NCBI RefSeq assembly: GCF_008370495.1 | Contig: NZ_VTUX01000001.1 | Coordinates: forward strand, 310,001-374,000 | From: Pseudohalioglobus sediminis | GTDB lineage: Bacteria > Pseudomonadota > Gammaproteobacteria > Pseudomonadales > Halieaceae | DNA length: 64,000 nt | Direction of reading: 5' to 3' | Made by a program: the position numbers and the translations under genes | The notes under the pieces: generated by a model | What the model was told of the DNA's origin: nothing | What the model saw: only the letters and a program-made list of their open reading frames with translations | Database searches by the model: none | Shown: positions 52,966-62,319 of the stretch, one piece after another | Position numbering within the stretch: the first letter of the stretch is position 1 | Layout of the letters: every line of letters starts with the position of its first letter

Positions 52966-53943
52966 TCAGGTCGTCAGGATGACCTTACCGCGCGCCCTGC
53001 GCTCAATCAGGCAGTTGAAGGCATCCTCGTACTGCTCCAGCGGGAAACAGTCAGTGACCACCGGGTTGAGCTTGCCGGCCTCGAACAGCGCCCACAGTTC
53101 CTCGACGTTCTTCATCTGCACATCGGTTTCCTCGCCCGAGAATCGACCCCAGAAGACGCCGACGATAGAGCAACCCTTGAGCAGTGCCAGGTTGAGCGGA
53201 ATCGAGGGGATCGGGCCGCTGGCAAAACCGATCACCAGGTAGCGTCCGTTCCAGGCCATGCTGCGCACGGCGGGTTCGGAGTAGTCACCACCTACCGGGT
53301 CGTAGATCACGTCCACGCCCTTGCCGTCTGTCAGTTCGCGCACCGCATCCTTGATCGAGACCTCGCTATAGTTGATCACCTCGTCTGCACCGAGCTGCTT
53401 GCACAGCGCCAGCTTCTCTTCCGAACTGGCCGCGGCGATCACCTTCGCACCCATCAGCTTGCCCAGTTCCACCGCTGTGGAGCCCACACCACCGGCCGCT
53501 CCCAACACGAGCAGGGTTTCTCCCTGCTGCAGATTGGCGCGCTGCTTGAGCGCATAGTAGGAGGTGAAGTAGGTGATGCTGACACCCGCGGCCTGCTCGA
53601 AACTCAGGGTGCCGGGCATGGGGAATACGGCAAATTCGTTGGCCAGTACTTTCTCGCTGAAGGCGCCGACGCCGGCGGCGACAATCACCCGGTCACCGGG
53701 CTGGTAGCGGGTCACCTTGGCACCGACTTCCGTGACCACGCCGGCGCACTCACCGCCGGGAATAAACGGCATCTCCGGCTGGTGCTGGTACTTGCCCTGT
53801 ATCATCAGCACATCGGGAAAATTAAGACCGGCGGCCCTGACGTCCACCACCAGTTCGTGATCACCGGGATTGGGCTCCGGCCAGTCAGTGACCAGTTCCA
53901 GTTTGTCAGGCAGGCCCAGTTCCTTACATACAACTGCTTTCAT
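52966..53943 (-). CDS. Zinc-free quinone oxidoreductase (NADPH:quinone reductase family)
   Basis: A 325-residue medium-chain dehydrogenase/reductase. It shows VRAAGLNFPDVLMIQGKYQ, the GGECAGVV region and the Rossmann motif LGAAGGVGSTAVELGKL. The structural zinc cysteine cluster of alcohol dehydrogenases is missing, as in QOR-type enzymes. Its role in the beta-oxidation-type cluster is unclear; it may reduce an enoyl-CoA or quinone. It starts 18 bases after the thiolase stop and is followed by a terminator. Confidence 0.87.
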   Translation of the reverse strand: MKAVVCKELGLPDKLELVTDWPEPNPGDHELVVDVRAAGLNFPDVLMIQGKYQHQPEMPFIPGGECAGVVTEVGAKVTRYQPGDRVIVAAGVGAFSEKVLANEFAVFPMPGTLSFEQAAGVSITYFTSYYALKQRANLQQGETLLVLGAAGGVGSTAVELGKLMGAKVIAAASSEEKLALCKQLGADEVINYSEVSIKDAVRELTDGKGVDVIYDPVGGDYSEPAVRSMAWNGRYLVIGFASGPIPSIPLNLALLKGCSIVGVFWGRFSGEETDVQMKNVEELWALFEAGKLNPVVTDCFPLEQYEDAFNCLIERRARGKVILTT

Positions 53944-53961
53944 TTCGCTTACTCCCCAGAA

Positions 53962-55140
53962 TCAGGCTACTTCGAACAGGCCGGCCGCACCCATGCCACC
54001 GCCCACGCACATGGTGACCACCACGTACTTGACGCCGCGCCGCCGGCCCTCGATCAGGGCGTGGCCTATCATGCGCGAACCGCTCATGCCGTAGGGGTGG
54101 CCGATGGAAATCGCGCCGCCATTGACGTTGAGCTTGTCGTTGTCGATGCCCAGTCGATCCCGGCAGTAAAGCACCTGCACCGCGAACGCCTCGTTCAATT
54201 CCCAGAGGCCGATATCATCGACCTTCAGGCCATGCTGCTGCAGCAGTCTGGGCACAGCAAACACCGGGCCAATGCCCATTTCGTCCGGCTCGCACCCGGC
54301 GACCGCCATGCCGCGGTAGATACCGAGTGGCTCCAGCCCGCGCTGCTCCGCCAGTTTGGCATCCATCACCACCTGCGCCGCGGCGCCATCGGACAGCTGC
54401 GAGGCGTTACCCGCGGTGATAGTGCCGCCCTCTACCACCGTGCGCAGGCCGGCAAGGCCCTCAGCGGTGGTAGCGCGCATGCCCTCGTCGGCGCTCACGG
54501 TCACCTCCGCTGCGGATTGTTCGCCGGTCTCCTTGTCCCAGACGATACGCGAGCAGGTCACCGGCACCAGTTCATCGTCATAGCGGCCCGCCTCGTAAGC
54601 TGCCGCGGTGCGCTGCTGTGACTGCAGTCCGTACTCATCCATGGCTTCGCGGGTGATGCCATAGCGCTCCGCAACCACCTCAGCGGTCTGCAGCATGGGC
54701 ATGTACACGTCGGGGTGCATGGCCAGCAGCGCGTCGTCTGCCGCCCGATGCAAGTTCATGTGTTCGTTCTGCACCAGGGAGATGGATTCGAGGCCGCCAC
54801 CCACGACCACGCTCATGCCGTCGTCGATCACCTGCTTGGCCGCGGTCGCCACGGACATCAGCCCGGAAGAACACTGGCGATCTATACTCATGCCGGAAAC
54901 GGTGACCGGCAGGCCGGCACGCAAGGCCACCTGGCGTGCGATATTGGAACCGGTCGCGCCCTGCTGCAGGGCACAGCCCATAATGACATCGTCCACTTCT
55001 GCCGGGTCGATGCCCGCGCGACGGACCGCCTCTGCTACAGCCGCAGCGCCGAGACTGGCGCCGCCCAGGTTATTGAAGCCGCCGCGGTAGGCCTTGCCGA
55101 TGGGGGTGCGCGCCGTGGCGACGATGACTGCTTCTTTCAT
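53962..55140 (-). CDS. Acetyl-CoA C-acyltransferase (thiolase)
   Basis: A 392-residue thiolase. The nucleophile is Cys90 in DRQCSSG, the catalytic histidine is in [15 protein letters not shown], and the second cysteine is in [24 protein letters not shown] also fits. It cleaves 3-oxoacyl-CoA with CoA as the last step of beta-oxidation or makes acetoacetyl-CoA in reverse. The cluster of hydratase, dehydrogenase and acyl-CoA dehydrogenase around it favours degradation. Confidence 0.93.
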   Translation of the reverse strand: MKEAVIVATARTPIGKAYRGGFNNLGGASLGAAAVAEAVRRAGIDPAEVDDVIMGCALQQGATGSNIARQVALRAGLPVTVSGMSIDRQCSSGLMSVATAAKQVIDDGMSVVVGGGLESISLVQNEHMNLHRAADDALLAMHPDVYMPMLQTAEVVAERYGITREAMDEYGLQSQQRTAAAYEAGRYDDELVPVTCSRIVWDKETGEQSAAEVTVSADEGMRATTAEGLAGLRTVVEGGTITAGNASQLSDGAAAQVVMDAKLAEQRGLEPLGIYRGMAVAGCEPDEMGIGPVFAVPRLLQQHGLKVDDIGLWELNEAFAVQVLYCRDRLGIDNDKLNVNGGAISIGHPYGMSGSRMIGHALIEGRRRGVKYVVVTMCVGGGMGAAGLFEVA

Positions 55141-55195
55141 AGCTTTTCTCCGAATTCTCTTGCTGCTGTGCGTGGATTGTGCGCTTTGGCAGGCG

Positions 55196-56116
55196 TCACT
55201 TGTTGTCGATGCCCAACCCTTCCATGGCCTTGCCGGTCATTTTCACGGTCTGTTCAAAACCGGCCTCCGGCTGCCGTTCACCTTCCGGTGAACTGATTGC
55301 ATCCCAGTGTGCGGCAATGCCTTCAGGGGTCTGCTCTTCTGGCGGCAGCCAGGCGCCGTCGGTTTCCACGATCTTGGCGACCGCATAGGCTCCGGCACCG
55401 GCGCAAATGATGGTCTTGTTGGGGGCGTCCTCACTCACCATGTACAACACGGCGGGGGTTACCGTCTCCGGGGTTAACAAGGCAAAGGCCTCTTCGGGTA
55501 TCAGGCCCTCGGTCATGCGGGTGCCCGCGGTGGGGGCCAGCGCGTTAACGCGGATGTTGTACTTGGCGCCTTCCTGCACCAGCGTATTCATCAGCCCGAT
55601 CACGCCCAGCTTGGCGCTGCCATAGTTGGTCTGGCCGAAGTTGCCGTACAGGCCCGAGGAGGAGGTGGTCACCACGATGCGGCCATAGGACTGCTCACGC
55701 ATGATGTCCCAGCACGCCTTGGTGCAGTTCACCGTGCCCATCAGGTGCACATCGAGGACCAGCTTGAAGTCATCCAGTGAGCCCTTGGCAAAGCTCTTGT
55801 CGCGCAGGATACCGGCGTTATTCACCAGGATGTCCACCCTGCCCCACTTGTCCATCGCCTGCTGCACCATCGCTTCAACCTGGCCGTAGTCGGCGACGTT
55901 GGCGCCGTTGGCGATCGCCTCGCCCCCGGCAGCCTCGATTTCTGCAACCACAGCCTGCGCCGCTTCCGAGCCACCGCCGGAACCGTCTACATTGCCACCG
56001 AGGTCATTGACCACGACCCTGGCACCGCGTTTCGCCAGCTCGATGGCGTGGCAGCGCCCCAGACCCTGGCCGGAACCGGTAACGATAGCGACCTTGCCGT
56101 CATAACGAATAGACAT
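55196..56116 (-). CDS. SDR of the peroxisomal multifunctional enzyme (HSD17B4) type
   Basis: A 306-residue short-chain dehydrogenase. The cofactor site is TGSGQGLGR, and the family-specific [15 protein letters not shown] follows. NNAG, VTTSSSG and the Y-x-x-x-K in NYGSAK complete the active site. The long glycine-rich insertion and the length match the dehydrogenase domain of 17-beta-HSD type 4, which oxidises 3-hydroxyacyl-CoA. With MaoC upstream this supplies the (R)-hydroxyacyl route of beta-oxidation. Confidence 0.9.
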   Translation of the reverse strand: MSIRYDGKVAIVTGSGQGLGRCHAIELAKRGARVVVNDLGGNVDGSGGGSEAAQAVVAEIEAAGGEAIANGANVADYGQVEAMVQQAMDKWGRVDILVNNAGILRDKSFAKGSLDDFKLVLDVHLMGTVNCTKACWDIMREQSYGRIVVTTSSSGLYGNFGQTNYGSAKLGVIGLMNTLVQEGAKYNIRVNALAPTAGTRMTEGLIPEEAFALLTPETVTPAVLYMVSEDAPNKTIICAGAGAYAVAKIVETDGAWLPPEEQTPEGIAAHWDAISSPEGERQPEAGFEQTVKMTGKAMEGLGIDNK

Positions 56117-56243
56117 GTTTTGTTACTCCTGTTGTCTGCATGCCGCCAGCCCGCTGTAGAGGGATCGCCAGACGGGTTGCGGCAGCAATGTAAGATTCAT
56201 CGGTTTGGCACTGGCGCAGCTGACGCCAGCGGCATGGGCGGTA

Positions 56244-56708
56244 TCAGCCGGTTACCACCATGGACAGCCACTCGGCGACCAGGGCGGGGGTCTGCTCGCC
56301 TTCGATTTCTACCGAGATACCCTGCTTGATAAGGAAACGGTTATCGTCCTTGGCGGTAACATCCAGCACCTCAACGTGTGCGCGCACGCGCTTGCCGGCG
56401 CGCACGGGCGCGAGGAATCGCACCTTGTCGAAGCCATAGTTGACACCCATCACCACGTTCTCGGGTGCCACACCGATACCCTCGACCATTTTCACCAACA
56501 TGGACAGAGTGAGGAAGCCGTGGGCGATCGTGCCACCAAAAGGCGTCTGCTTTGCCTTTTCCTCATCGATATGGATGAACTGGTGATCCTCGGTGCAGTC
56601 AGCAAAGGTGTTGATACGCTCCTGATCCAGGACCACCCAGTCGCCGGGCGCAAACTTCTTGCCGATTTCGTTAACCAGTTCTTCCTTGGGGACTGTTCTG
56701 AGGGACAT
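56244..56708 (-). CDS. MaoC-family (R)-enoyl-CoA hydratase
   Basis: A 154-residue hot-dog-fold hydratase. Catalytic Asp/His are in the pattern QFIHIDEEKA and GGTIAHGFLTLSML, the hydratase-2 motif. The ATG at 56708 has GGAG upstream and is chosen over the longer frame from 56768. It hydrates trans-2-enoyl-CoA to (R)-3-hydroxyacyl-CoA for the SDR encoded 127 bases downstream. Confidence 0.9.
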   Translation of the reverse strand: MSLRTVPKEELVNEIGKKFAPGDWVVLDQERINTFADCTEDHQFIHIDEEKAKQTPFGGTIAHGFLTLSMLVKMVEGIGVAPENVVMGVNYGFDKVRFLAPVRAGKRVRAHVEVLDVTAKDDNRFLIKQGISVEIEGEQTPALVAEWLSMVVTG

Positions 56709-56771
56709 GCGCTGCTCCGTTGTTCTTTTCCAGGGGGACCACATCCTAGCAACTCGGCAGCGGCACATCTG

Positions 56772-58055
56772 TCACCTGGGCGACAGCTCCTCGCGGGCAG
56801 CGAGATCATGGGGCAGGCGCCGCGATGCCAGGTAATACAGCAGTATGGAAGGTGTACTCAACAGCGCGATCGCCAACATGGCATAGCGCAGGCTGTCCTC
56901 GCCATAATGCGGCTGCAGGGCATCACTCAGCAGCCCCGCGGTCAACGGCCCCAGACCCAGGCCGATCAGGTTGAGCACAAAAAACAGGATTGCCGACGCC
57001 TGTGCGCGCATGGCCGGGGGAACAATGCCGTGGGCGATCGCCAGTGCCGGACCGAGGTAGGTATTCATGGCGATACTCAGGAAAAAGGAAAACCCGAGCA
57101 CCAGCGCAGTATTGTCCAGCAGCAGATAGGGAAAGCTCAGGGGCAAAGCAATGAGCCCGGCGATCGCCGGCACCCACAGATACCAGCGACGGTCCCTGTG
57201 ACCGAGCTTGTCGGCAATGTAGCCGCCGAGAAAGGTACCTATCATGCCCGCCCCGCCACTCACGATGGCCAGGATGACGCCGACTTCACCCACGCTGAAG
57301 CCGTGATTGCGGATCAGGAACGAGGGCGCAAAGTTGCCGCTGCCATAGCCGGCAAACGCGGAAAGCCCGGTTGCCAGTGCCAACAGCCAGAAGGAGCGGA
57401 AGCGGGACAGGGTTTTCAGCGTCTCCGCCAGAGTCGGCTTGTGGACCTCGGCGCTGGCCGAATCCCAGCGTCCGCGCGACGGCTCCTTCACCGTGAGCAC
57501 AAAGACAACCGCCAGTAAAATACCCGGTATCCCCACCGAGAAGAAGGCCACCCGCCAGCCATAAAACTGGCTGACCACGCCGCCGACAATGAACCCGAGC
57601 AGGATGCCGAGGTGAACACCGGTGGAGTAGATAGCCAGGGCAGTACCGCGCTGGTGCGCGGGATAATAGTCACTGATCATGGCGTGCGCCGGGGGGCTGC
57701 CACCGGCCTCGCCGATGCCGACCCCGATCCGCGCCAGCAACAGGTGTGTGTAGTTTTGCGCCAGCCCCGACAGGGCGGTCATGCCGCTCCACACGGTGAG
57801 GGCACCGGCGATAATATTGCGCCGGTTGGTGCGGTCCGCCCACCAGGCGATGGGAATACCCGCCGTGATATAGACCAGGGCGAAAGAGAAGCCGCTGAGC
57901 AGACCCAGCTGCGCATCGGAGAGCCCCATATCGACCTTGATAGGCTCCTGCAGGATCACCAGTATCTGGCGATCGACAAAGTTGAAGGCATAGACCAGCG
58001 TTAACATGAACAGGCCATAGCGCGCGGCGCCAGGACTGACATCGGCTTGCTGCAT
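56772..58055 (-). CDS. MFS transporter (spinster-like)
   Basis: About 427 residues with twelve predicted membrane helices. The N-terminal half has FVDRQILVILQEPIK, WADRTNRRN (the MFS loop 2-3 motif) and GVGIGEAGGSPPAHAMISDYYP, typical of spinster-like transporters. The ATG at 58055 is chosen over the in-frame codon at 58115. It probably imports an organic acid or lipid-like substrate that the downstream enzymes degrade. Confidence 0.88.
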   Translation of the reverse strand: MQQADVSPGAARYGLFMLTLVYAFNFVDRQILVILQEPIKVDMGLSDAQLGLLSGFSFALVYITAGIPIAWWADRTNRRNIIAGALTVWSGMTALSGLAQNYTHLLLARIGVGIGEAGGSPPAHAMISDYYPAHQRGTALAIYSTGVHLGILLGFIVGGVVSQFYGWRVAFFSVGIPGILLAVVFVLTVKEPSRGRWDSASAEVHKPTLAETLKTLSRFRSFWLLALATGLSAFAGYGSGNFAPSFLIRNHGFSVGEVGVILAIVSGGAGMIGTFLGGYIADKLGHRDRRWYLWVPAIAGLIALPLSFPYLLLDNTALVLGFSFFLSIAMNTYLGPALAIAHGIVPPAMRAQASAILFFVLNLIGLGLGPLTAGLLSDALQPHYGEDSLRYAMLAIALLSTPSILLYYLASRRLPHDLAAREELSPR

Positions 58056-58143
58056 AGGGTACTCACTTGCTGTTGTTATTGTTTGATGCGCCCATCCTAG
58101 CACCAAAAATGCCACCCCGGTGCCACGAGCACGACAGTCAGCC

Positions 58144-58839
58144 TTAACCGGGTTCGACTTCTGCCGCCAGCCCTTCGCTGTTGAGTATCACCACGCGGTC
58201 GTCGCGGGTCTCTATCAGGCCCTGCTCGGTAAAGGTACGCAGCACCTTGTTCACTCGCTGCCGCGAGCCGAGTGCCAGTCGCGCCAGGTCGTTCTGCGTG
58301 AGCTTGATATCGATGCAGGTGCCGCCCTTGGCCGCGACGCCGTAGTCCTCGGCGAAATTGAGCAGGCGCAGGGCCACCCTGGCCCGCAGCGGGTAAAACA
58401 GCATACTCCTGAGCAGTTCGTACAATTTACGGGTGGCCGCGATGTGGTCATGGAAGAGGTTGCGATACATCAGCGGATAGGCCTCCGCGACCTCCAGCAC
58501 AACCTGCCGCGGTATCACCAGGACATCGGCACTGGTCAATGCCTGCACCGACGTCACGCGGGGAGCATCGCTGGCCAGCACCGGCTCGCCAAACCAGAAG
58601 CCATGGCGAAGATCGACAATGGCAAAGTCGTGCCCCTCGCTGCTGGAGATCGCCACCCGCAGGCGTCCCGTCACCACGCAGTACACCTCCGTGGTCACCT
58701 CGCCCTCGGTGTAAATCTGCCCACCGCGCGGATAGGGGCGTATGGAGGCAGCGCCAGCCAGCTGCTGCAGCGCCGGCTCCGGCAAGCCACTGAACCAGGG
58801 AGAATCGGTGATAAGGTCCAGCGGGCGGATATCAACCAT
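58144..58839 (-). CDS. Crp/Fnr-family transcriptional regulator
   Basis: A 231-residue protein with an N-terminal cyclic-nucleotide-binding-like beta barrel (IYTEGEVTTEVYCVVTGRLRV) and a C-terminal winged helix-turn-helix (LTQNDLARLALGSRQRVNKVLRTF). The recognition helix has SRQRVNKVL where CRP has SRETVGRIL, so DNA specificity should differ from CRP. No N-terminal cysteine set of FNR is present. It lies 88 bases upstream of the MFS gene on the same strand and may regulate the acyl-CoA cluster. Confidence 0.87.
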   Translation of the reverse strand: MVDIRPLDLITDSPWFSGLPEPALQQLAGAASIRPYPRGGQIYTEGEVTTEVYCVVTGRLRVAISSSEGHDFAIVDLRHGFWFGEPVLASDAPRVTSVQALTSADVLVIPRQVVLEVAEAYPLMYRNLFHDHIAATRKLYELLRSMLFYPLRARVALRLLNFAEDYGVAAKGGTCIDIKLTQNDLARLALGSRQRVNKVLRTFTEQGLIETRDDRVVILNSEGLAAEVEPG

Positions 58840-58973
58840 CAGCCTCGCACCCGCACACTGTTCATGGCCACCCGTGCCCGCATTCGCCTGATCACCTGTC
58901 TGGTAGGAAGCCGGACATGGTAACAGCGCCGGACTGATAGTAAAAAGCCGCAGCGATGTATAGAGATGTTTAA

Positions 58974-59003
58974 TTAGATGTAGCGCGATTGATTGTCTAT
59001 ATT
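58974..59003 (+). promoter_or_regulatory. Likely promoter of the peroxiredoxin gene
   Basis: TTAGAT (58974-58979) and TATATT (58998-59003) are 18 bases apart in the 198-base divergent region between the Crp/Fnr and peroxiredoxin genes. The start site would fall near 59010, leaving about 28 bases with AAAGGAG before the ATG. I looked for an OxyR motif here and found no convincing match. Confidence 0.45.
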
Positions 59004-59037
59004 TATGCGCAACAACCCACGATCAAAGGAGATCGAC

Positions 59038-59610
59038 ATGCCAATGACAGAACGTGTACCCAACGTTACCTTCAAAACCCGTGTTCGCGATGAGTCTGTG
59101 GACGGGCCCAATCCCTACCGCTGGGAAGACCTCACCACCGAGCAACTTTTCGCCAACAAGAAAGTCGTGGTGTTTTCGCTGCCCGGCGCGTTTACTCCTA
59201 CCTGCTCCTCCAACCACCTGCCGCGTTACGAGGAGTTGTTCGATGAGTTCCAGGCCCAGGGTGTGGACGCCATCGTTTGCGTATCAGTCAACGATGCGTT
59301 CGTGATGTTCCAGTGGGGCAAACAGATCGGCAACAAGAACGTATTTCTGCTGCCTGACGGCAACGGTGAGTTCACCCGCAAGATGGGCATGCTGGTAGAC
59401 AAGTCCAACCTGGGCTTTGGCATGCGCTCCTGGCGCTACTCCATGCTGGTGAACGACGGCAAAATCGAGAAAATGTTCGTCGAAGCGGACTACGCCGACA
59501 ACTGCCCGACAGACCCCTTCGAGGTATCGGACGCAGACACCATGCTGGCCTACCTCAAGGGTTCAGACGCACCTGGAGTCACCGAGCCCCGCAAGGCCTT
59601 CGAGGGCTAG
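59038..59610 (+). CDS. Peroxiredoxin, Prx5 type
   Basis: A 190-residue thiol peroxidase. The peroxidatic cysteine is Cys56 in [14 protein letters not shown]. The stretch [12 protein letters not shown] and the later [10 protein letters not shown] are typical of the Prx5/AhpE-like redoxin group, and a C-terminal glutaredoxin domain is absent. It would reduce H2O2 or organic peroxides in the cytoplasm, with reductant unknown. AAAGGAG before 59038 supports this ATG; an in-frame ATG at 58993 has no good site. Confidence 0.92.
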   Translation: MPMTERVPNVTFKTRVRDESVDGPNPYRWEDLTTEQLFANKKVVVFSLPGAFTPTCSSNHLPRYEELFDEFQAQGVDAIVCVSVNDAFVMFQWGKQIGNKNVFLLPDGNGEFTRKMGMLVDKSNLGFGMRSWRYSMLVNDGKIEKMFVEADYADNCPTDPFEVSDADTMLAYLKGSDAPGVTEPRKAFEG

Positions 59611-59749
59611 GGCATAACAGGCGGGCTGGCCACTGGACAGTCCGCCCTCCCCTTCTATACTCACTGCGATGCGCGGCCGCTTGGCTGCCGCATCGCACTG
59701 GCCCACCAGCGGGGCGGTGTTGAACTTACCGCGCCATCAAGGGGGCCGC

Positions 59750-61942
59750 TTGAATATCATCCGTCGTTCTACTTTTTACGTTCTCTGCACAATGCTGTTG
59801 CTTTCCTCGCTCCACGCCCGGGCGCTGGAATGGCCCCAGGAAGTCAGCGCCGCGGAAGGCACCATTATCGTGTACCAGCCTCAACCCGAGGCCTTCAAAG
59901 GCAATCAGCTGAGCGGCCGGGCGGCGATGGCGCTGGTACCCAAATCCGGTGGCGAGCAAATCTTCGGCACGTTCTGGTTCACGGCCCGGGTCGACAGCGA
60001 CACGGATGACGACAATGCGCTGGTGCGCGACCTGCGCGTCACCCAGGTGCGCTGGCCCGAATCCAGGGACGCGGGCGAGCAACGCTTCACCGCCATAGTC
60101 GAGGCGGCCATCCCGGAGGCCGGTTTCGTCATATCCAGGGAGCGCCTGGCCGCAAGCCTGGCCACGGCTGAGCTGGAGACGCGCAGCCTCGAGAAGCTGA
60201 ACAACGACCCGCCGCAGATCCTGTTTCGCGAGCAGCTCGCCGTGCTGCTGAGTTATGACGGCAAGCCCCGCTACGCCGATATTGAAAACAGCAACTACCA
60301 ACGCGTGGTAAACGCACCGATCGCGGTCGTGCGCGCCGGCAACGGCAAACACTACGTAACCAACGGCAAACTCTGGTACCAGGCTGACTCGGCCATGGGC
60401 CCGTGGACGGCCACCTCGTCACCCCCCGCCGACCTGGTCAAGGCCATGCCTGCACCGGAGGGGGACCTGCCCAACTGGCCCACGCCACCTGAAATCGTGG
60501 TGGCCACCGAGCCCACAGAGTTGATCGTTACCGATGGCGCACCGGAGTGGACACCACTCGCCGGCGGCGAGGTACTCTATGTGACCAACACAGAGTCGCC
60601 GTGGCTGCGTAACCTCTCTACCGGCAACATGTACCTGCTGCTTTCCGGGCGCTGGTTTCGCGCCAAAAACACATCGGGACCCTGGACCTTCGTGCCCGCC
60701 GATGAACTGCCAGCCGCCTTTGCGGATATACCACCCGCCTCCGATATCGGCGGCCTGCGCACGTCGGTAGCCGGCACCCCCGAGGCGGAAGACGCGGTAC
60801 TGGATGCGCAGATTCCACAAACCGCGGCCATCAGCCGCGATACCACGCTGCAGGTAGCCTACGAAGGCACGCCCAGGTTTGAAGATATACCCGGCACCAG
60901 CGTCGCCTACGCCGTCAACACGGGCACCCAGGTGTTGCGCGTGGACGGCAAGTACTACGCAGTAGACAACGGCGTCTGGTTCACGGCGGCCAGGGCCACC
61001 GGGCCATGGGCGGTAGCTGATTCCATCCCCAGCGATGAAATCAAGAAAATTCCGCCCAGCTCGCCGGTGTACAACACCACCTATGTGAATGTGTACGAGT
61101 CCACTCCCGAAATCGTCTACGTCGGCTACACCCCCGGCTACCTGTGGTCCTTTCCCTATTATGGCGTGCCCGTGTATGGCTCGGGCTGGTACTACCGCCC
61201 CTATCCCGGCCCCTGGTATTACCCGCGGCCACCCACCTGGGGTTTTAACGTGGGCTACAACCCCTGGACGGGATGGAGCTTCGGCCTTAGCTGGAGCAGT
61301 GGTTTCTTCAACTTCGGCGTGAGTTGGGGTGGGGGTTACTACCACGGCCACCATCATGGCTGGTATGGCGGCGGTGGCTATCGCGGGCCGGTGGTGATCA
61401 ATACCGGCTACATCAATATCGGCAACAATATCAACGTCGGTAATCGCGTTGACTTCGGCGATCGCATCAACCGCAACGACATTGATCTCAATCGCGACGG
61501 GCAGCGCCGGGACAACCTGTACAATCGCGCGGAGAACCGCGACCGCAAGGCGGATCCGTCACTGGTCAAACGTGATCTGAAGCGCGCCACCTCGAACAGC
61601 AAATTGAAAAACAACGTCTACGCAGACCGCGATGGCCGCGTGCTGAAGCACGAGGACAACCAGTGGCAGTCCCGGGACAAAGGTGGCTGGAAACAGGACC
61701 CGGAGCTGAATCGACCGGCAACGCGTGAGGCCACCAGACCGGCCAGGCAGGACCTGCCCAAGCCCGCCACGCGCGATATCCCCAAACCGTCCAACCGTGA
61801 TCTGCAGAAACCCGCTAGCAGGCCGACCACGCATGACCGGCACCGCGATCTCGACAGGGCGCAGAGGGCGCGAAATCACGGCGCCATGCAGGAACGCAAC
61901 CGGCCCCGGCCGCAGCGCCAATCGCGCAACTTGCGCCGCTGA
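59750..61942 (+). CDS. Exported protein with three tandem GPW repeats
   Basis: About 730 residues with an N-terminal signal (LNIIRRSTFYVLCTMLLLSSLHARA). Three repeats of about 60 residues lie at roughly 60270-60455, 60540-60735 and 60875-61060. Each has a pattern like G-x-x-Y-x-x-x-x-G-x-W-[YF]-x-A, then GPW, then I/M-P (for example KLWYQADSAMGPW, RWFRAKNTSGPW, VWFTAARATGPW). A Gly/Tyr/Trp/His-rich stretch follows, then a basic Asn/Arg/Asp-rich tail ending in RNLRR. This domain architecture is sometimes labelled a carbohydrate-binding family V/XII-like protein; function is unknown. The TTG at 59750 has AAGGGGG upstream; an in-frame ATG at 59669 is possible. Confidence 0.72.
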   Translation: MNIIRRSTFYVLCTMLLLSSLHARALEWPQEVSAAEGTIIVYQPQPEAFKGNQLSGRAAMALVPKSGGEQIFGTFWFTARVDSDTDDDNALVRDLRVTQVRWPESRDAGEQRFTAIVEAAIPEAGFVISRERLAASLATAELETRSLEKLNNDPPQILFREQLAVLLSYDGKPRYADIENSNYQRVVNAPIAVVRAGNGKHYVTNGKLWYQADSAMGPWTATSSPPADLVKAMPAPEGDLPNWPTPPEIVVATEPTELIVTDGAPEWTPLAGGEVLYVTNTESPWLRNLSTGNMYLLLSGRWFRAKNTSGPWTFVPADELPAAFADIPPASDIGGLRTSVAGTPEAEDAVLDAQIPQTAAISRDTTLQVAYEGTPRFEDIPGTSVAYAVNTGTQVLRVDGKYYAVDNGVWFTAARATGPWAVADSIPSDEIKKIPPSSPVYNTTYVNVYESTPEIVYVGYTPGYLWSFPYYGVPVYGSGWYYRPYPGPWYYPRPPTWGFNVGYNPWTGWSFGLSWSSGFFNFGVSWGGGYYHGHHHGWYGGGGYRGPVVINTGYINIGNNINVGNRVDFGDRINRNDIDLNRDGQRRDNLYNRAENRDRKADPSLVKRDLKRATSNSKLKNNVYADRDGRVLKHEDNQWQSRDKGGWKQDPELNRPATREATRPARQDLPKPATRDIPKPSNRDLQKPASRPTTHDRHRDLDRAQRARNHGAMQERNRPRPQRQSRNLRR

Positions 61943-61958
61943 TCTGCAGCCAGGGAAC

Positions 61959-61977
61959 TGGCGGCGTCAAGCCGCCA
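61959..61977. terminator. Hairpin between convergent genes
   Basis: TGGCGGC-GTCAA-GCCGCCA is a perfect 7-bp stem after the GPW-repeat protein gene (stop 61942). It has no T-run on either strand, so termination is uncertain. Confidence 0.35.
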
Positions 61978-62010
61978 TTGAAAACGTCAAACCGTGAGTT
62001 TGGGGCGAGC

Positions 62011-62202
62011 TCAGTTCATGGCCAGGTGAATCAACCAGGTTCCCGAGAGTACGGTACCGAACGCGCCGATGCAGGCAACTGAGGCCGCAATCACGCCACC
62101 CATTGGGTCCTGGATCCAGGCGATGAAACGCTCTTTTCCTTGCGGGCGTACCGCCGTTGCGACCTGTTGCTGCGGTGCATTGTCTTTGGAGGCATTGTTC
62201 AC
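62011..62202 (-). CDS. Small single-span membrane protein, hypothetical
   Basis: A 63-residue protein with a polar N-terminal half (MNNASKDNAPQQQVATAVR) and one hydrophobic helix (GGVIAASVACIGAFGTVLSG) near the C-terminus. The GTG start at 62202 is preceded by AGGAAG at suitable spacing, which supports real expression. No family is recognised. It follows the SDR-DUF2867 gene on the same strand by 117 bases. Confidence 0.55.
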   Translation of the reverse strand: MNNASKDNAPQQQVATAVRPQGKERFIAWIQDPMGGVIAASVACIGAFGTVLSGTWLIHLAMN

Positions 62203-62319
62203 GATGATCTTCCTGGCTTGAGTTGAAGTTGCGCCAGCTTAAAGCCACCCGGCCGATATACAATCCGAATTTAACAGGCCAATGATTCGAATAAACCTGC
62301 GCATGAACTGCCGGCAGCC

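Noticed and set aside
52012-54621. An 869-codon open frame on the plus strand
   Set aside because: It runs antisense to the acyl-CoA dehydrogenase, quinone oxidoreductase and thiolase genes, which have full family motifs. Its translation has no recognisable domain. Long antisense frames are common in high-GC DNA.
58840-59037. OxyR-like spacing of ATAG/CTAT motifs upstream of the peroxiredoxin gene
   Set aside because: Only the first tetranucleotide matches well; the other three match poorly, so no OxyR site is claimed.
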